Below are positions 60,579 through 64,000 of a DNA stretch of 64,000 nt, one piece after another. The translations under genes and the position numbers were made by a program. Position 1 is the stretch's first letter; each line of letters starts with the position of its first letter. Location: NCBI GenBank assembly GCA_000467715.1, contig AJFK01000127.1, positions 1 to 64,000 on the forward strand. Direction: 5' to 3'. The stretch is from Hysterium pulicare CBS 123377 (taxonomy: Eukaryota; Ascomycota; Dothideomycetes; Hysteriales; Hysteriaceae). The notes under the pieces were generated by a model. The model made no database searches. It had not been told where the DNA came from and worked only from the letters and a program-made list of their open reading frames with translations.

Positions 60579-63500
60579 GACGGCGTGAGTGGTTGCTGGG
60601 ACCGAGGGGACATACGCAGAGTTTTATCTTATCAGATCGTGGATCGTCCATGAGCGAAGTCGGACAAACAAGGGCCAGCCGAGGGAAAGTGCCGGCGACT
60701 CACCAGAGAGCAAGAGCCAGTTGGCAGTCATGTTGAGACTCCATTCAAGCAAAGTTGCGAAGCTCTCTTTATACTGCAACAAACCCTTAAATAACAATCA
60801 TCTCTCCGAAGTTCGCGAGGGCAACCTAACAAAACCTAAAAAGAAGCCATGGTACCTTTCGTACGACCCACGATTGGTCGAGAGAGCGAACCGAAGGATC
60901 ATGCTCTGTTTGAATGGATCCATATCCCCCTCTGGGCTTCTAGATTCACGCTTCTTCTGCATCCATATATATATACGCATATTCATCGAAAAGCCTCTTC
61001 CTACCCTTCAAAGTCTTCTCAAACCGCCTCAGTACTTTTGATTTTTCTGAACACCTTACAAACTTTCCAGGGCCATGGCGTCCGAGAAACTTCGCTTTTA
61101 CTGTTCCTCATTTTTGGCCGTAGTTGAATGTACCTTGTCTAATTTATCTACCCTATCTAACCACGGCCTCTACTCCTATTTGCTGTTACGCTACACCAAT
61201 AGATCGTCTCAGATAGGCCTTGAATATCTGGTCCACTGCGAGCATCCCAATAACATCTTTTTAGCCTCTTCGCAAGCTTTAAAAATTCGGAAGTATGATT
61301 GCATAATTTGCTCACGTCATGCGTACAGCTCTGTCATCGACAGCTATTAGATGATTGCGTTTGACACTCCGCGCTTTACTGAACCAAATTATTCTATTGG
61401 TAGCCTTACCACGTTTAAGCTTTCCAGTGACTCTGTCTGGGTTGCCTTGAGCATATCATCATTGATAACGAAAGATTGGTAAAGGCCTTACTCTCTAAGG
61501 GAACATAGTGCATGGCAAGTATGCTACTGGAGCATGTTCTCCACATCTTGGTCGTGGTGCCCAGTCTCTGATGTCGACATCGGATCTGAGTAGCGAAGAT
61601 AATGTATATATCTGTTCGGGTATTGAGATCATTTTCATGTATGAGTACCTATCTAGGTGATATACCGTGAGCAATGCAGGAGTGCCGCAAGCTGTAATGA
61701 TTCACCTTCTCCGGAACTACCGGAACCAACCGCGTTTAGTCTTATCTGACTTTGCATTGTCTTAAACGGTCATTGCTGGGATTAAGGGTATTAACAAGGC
61801 TTTCGTTCTTCAATGAACTACTGTAGAGACTATGAAAGTCTTGATCGTTGCAACAGGATTGTGTATGAACGGTCCGCTATAAAGTACTTCGTAAGATGTA
61901 ATACGAGGGACATGATAGGGTTTCGGAACTTAGAAACGAAAGTACTAGCATTGGTATTGTCAGCCTGTTAGCAGCGGAGGCGCTTTACTTACTACATTGC
62001 CCACCATTGGCCCAACCAATATGATTCAAATGATATGCGTCATTAGACTCGTTGGGCAGAAGCTTGAGTCTTCATTTCCTTTTCACAATGTTAGAAAGCC
62101 CTACGGGGGCAGTACATATCGAATAAGTACCCATCCTATCGTATAATATCGCCGTTTCACGAAATAGATCCATACTACAAACATTATTAACAGCAGCTTC
62201 ATCATACTCCATTGAATTAGTCAACCTTGCAAGAAGGTCAGATGCTCAAGATTTCAGATCCCGGGTGGTAGGGTGCAAGACGGAACGGTGATGGACTTTC
62301 TTGTGATCATTAATTATCTTGCCCTTCAGAGAACAGCCTTTATGGAACAGTCGTCTACTAGCTCCAAGTCCCTTTGTTTGCGCAACCATGTTCACTGGTG
62401 TTGGGCGGGCTTGGGAATACTTATGAGATGTGTGGAAGGCCGTAGTTGCGTAGGAGAACCAGAGAATAGCGCTCGAGGCTATGCTGAGAAATGTCTAGGA
62501 GGTGAGAATCTAATAATGAACACTAGGATGATGACGACCTCCGGGGCGTGAGAAAAAGCGGATAGGATCTAGTCGCTGGTGGTCGCGGGGCCGAAACCAT
62601 TGAGGGTTACTTTAAAAGTAGGCAACAAGAAACTCTCCGCAGAGAGGGGTAGAGATCTTTGTCGGTCTTATAAAGACCAATGAGAGACAGCGGATAGGAG
62701 TTGCATATGAAGTCAAATCCGTTCGACCATGGAACAACAGAAGTATACGATACCTCTACCAAATGAATGGAGACAAAATGACAAACAAACCGGGGCTGGA
62801 CTCTGCGAAAGTTTCAAGAAATGAAGGTAGTGCTCGTGATTGGAGTACATGATTGTTGCCCGTGACCAAAGGAGTCGGGACGGAGAACGACTGCTGAGAT
62901 CCATGAATGAAGTGGCAGTCTGCCTACGAGTCAGCCATCGGCAATTGTTAACGGCGAGGGTAAGTGATACGGTTTAGATGGATGCGAATATGAAATGTTC
63001 TGGAAAAATGCGCTGCATTTGCGTCCCAGCAATTGGTCTATATGAAATGTACAGATGCCGAGATGGGGCAAGTGGTGAGCGTAGTGAAGAGGACTGAGGT
63101 TTAGGGCTGGCTTATCGATAATCCCCGGAGTGTGGTACCCACTGTGGCGCTACAGCCTGCTATTGGACCGCGGAGAGCGCGCCGAGTATCTGCCATCTCA
63201 GCTCCCCTTGTCCGTATAACCTCACTACGTTCAGTAAACCCTTCAGTTGGACCCCGAACTATTGTTCCTCATGGCTTTAATATACTCCATATCATTCCCG
63301 GCTGGTGAGCGACATCGCTTACATGGTCATGGCTGTCTTCGGACACCTTATCTTCCCGCGACGCCCCTTGGCACACGTAGGAAGACCTGAGGCGCTGCTT
63401 CAGGTATTATAACTCCTATTTTAAGTGTCCTTGCTAAACATAACATTTGGCGATAGTCGTGTCATTCTGTCCTCTTTGTCGCGTGTTCGTACGTAAGTTG

Positions 63501-63589
63501 AGCCTCTACGGAATTGTAAAAGTTAATCATTATGGTAGAAAATATACCGCATTGAACGCGTCCTGATACGGAAATACTATTTCCCCGTT
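60579..63589. other. Long gene-poor region upstream of hapX
   Basis: 3.0 kb with no convincing gene. A 91-codon ATG frame at 61075-61350 (MASEKLRFYCSSFLAV...) is the best candidate but has no domain or coding bias I can defend. CCAAT/ATTGG words occur near 61195, 62004-62023 and 62681. AT-rich parts (61350-62250) have many stops in all frames. It probably includes promoters of hapX and of the gene at 63590. Confidence 0.45.
60629..60637 (-). promoter_or_regulatory. SreA/Fep1-type GATA site upstream of hapX
   Basis: The minus strand reads ATCTGATAA, an exact match to the ATCWGATAA consensus of fungal siderophore GATA repressors (SreA, SRE, Fep1). It overlaps a second GATAA (ATCTGATAAGATAA as a whole). 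It lies about 50 bp upstream of the hapX ATG. In Aspergillus SreA represses hapX when iron is plentiful. Confidence 0.75.
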
Positions 63590-64000
63590 ATGGCTCCACG
63601 ATTGATTAGTCAATTCCAAAATCTGAACTCAGCAACTAGCTCTGGACGTTGGGATAGCCATGCTCCGGCCTTATATTCGAGAAATGCTATAGAGGACCCT
63701 GACGCGACCGCAGATTCCAATGCCAGTGATGATTACAAGATTACATCGGAAAGCCCCCTTACTATTCTCTGGCTAGTCAACGTGGTCGTTGTCTGTGCAT
63801 TTATCGGTCTTTTGATCTACCAATTGGCATCCCCGAAAAGCCTGTACAGGCAGAGGTTTGCGGGGAATCTAGTTGAGAGGACCCTACGCTGGTGCTCTTC
63901 CGACCCGTCCGAACGCCATGCCAAAGGCGAAGGGCGCCAGAACCCTTCAACGAATTCTATGCCACATCTTTCGCGCATGGATTCCCAGTCAGTCGGAACA
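63590..64000 (+). CDS. Hypothetical single-pass membrane protein, 5' part only
   Basis: From the ATG at 63590 (GTTATGG context) the frame stays open for all 137 codons to the window edge, so this is a partial gene. The N-terminus is polar and Ser/Asp-rich (MAPRLISQFQNLNSATSSGR). A strong hydrophobic segment lies at about residues 66-86 (LTILWLVNVVVVCAFIGLLI). After that comes a basic region (SPKSLYRQRFAGNLVERTLR). No signal peptide is visible, so a signal-anchor or first membrane span is likely. The family is not recognised. The rest lies outside the window. Confidence 0.6.
   Translation, partial: MAPRLISQFQNLNSATSSGRWDSHAPALYSRNAIEDPDATADSNASDDYKITSESPLTILWLVNVVVVCAFIGLLIYQLASPKSLYRQRFAGNLVERTLRWCSSDPSERHAKGEGRQNPSTNSMPHLSRMDSQSVGT

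Noticed and set aside
61075-61350. 91-codon ATG frame upstream of hapX
   Set aside because: No domain, Ser/Leu-rich random-looking composition, and no supporting context; kept only as a note in the gap entry.
1-64000. tRNA, rRNA or CRISPR features
   Set aside because: I looked for tRNA B-box-like words and regular repeat-spacer arrays; near-misses (for example around 5313 and 57377) lacked a matching A-box and cloverleaf.

Overview
The window is nuclear DNA of a filamentous ascomycete (Pezizomycotina). The genes are compact and interrupted by short introns, mostly 50-100 bp with GT..AG ends. Branch-point-like CTAAC/CTGAC boxes lie before several acceptors. The gene set includes HapX, a DUF1996 secreted protein, an LCCL membrane protein, HET/NACHT/WD40 immunity-type genes and a fungal-type glycogen synthase. 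A member of the Leotiomycetes is my best guess, but that rests on gene content only. All exon structures were built by eye. Every multi-exon model kept here gives a total coding length divisible by three.

Layout. 1-2.6 kb: a wrecked exo-beta-D-glucosaminidase (GH2) gene, minus strand, with a missing 3' end. 3.1-5.1 kb: aromatic-type aminotransferase (-). 5.7-7.7 kb: LCCL-domain polytopic membrane protein (+). 9.8-11.6 kb: DUF1996 secreted protein (+). 12.5-13.9 kb: acyl-CoA dehydrogenase (-). 14.4-15.6 kb: F-box-like protein (+). 15.8-17.0 kb: SURNod19-like secreted protein (+). 17.6-21.3 kb: a tight housekeeping block of mitochondrial ribosomal protein L1 (+), COG2 (-) and NADH pyrophosphatase (+). 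21.9-23.1 kb: cysteine-synthase-like PLP enzyme (-). 23.3-26.8 kb: condensin HEAT subunit CAP-G/Ycg1 (+). 28.6-30.7 kb: an RNA-binding protein with a degenerate exonuclease fold, an RRM and two RanBP2 zinc fingers (-). 33.0-34.7 kb: F-box/LRR-like protein (+). 35.9-39.0 kb: RA-PH adaptor (-). 39.3-40.6 kb: GT25-type glycosyltransferase (+). 41.8-44.1 kb: glycogen synthase (+). 44.9-47.9 kb: TRK potassium transporter (+). 48.4-49.7 kb: 2OG-Fe(II) oxygenase (+). 50.7-51.6 kb: gamma-glutamylcyclotransferase-like protein (-). 52.0-53.0 kb: PQ-loop membrane protein (+). 53.6-57.3 kb: a broken HET-NACHT-WD40 gene (-). 58.6-60.6 kb: the iron regulator hapX (-). 60.6-63.6 kb: a long gene-poor stretch. 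63.6 kb to the edge: the start of a single-pass membrane protein (+).

Most of the window is ordinary core genome with no obvious secondary-metabolite cluster. The less ordinary places are the GH2 relic, whose three nonsense codons all fit C-to-T change (as in repeat-induced point mutation, RIP); the degraded HNWD gene with very similar WD40 units; and hapX, which carries a perfect SreA/Fep1-type GATA site just upstream of its start. Other oddities are a GC-AG intron in the cyclotransferase gene, a likely catalytically dead exonuclease domain, and a three-copy 13-bp repeat in the promoter of the 2OG oxygenase.
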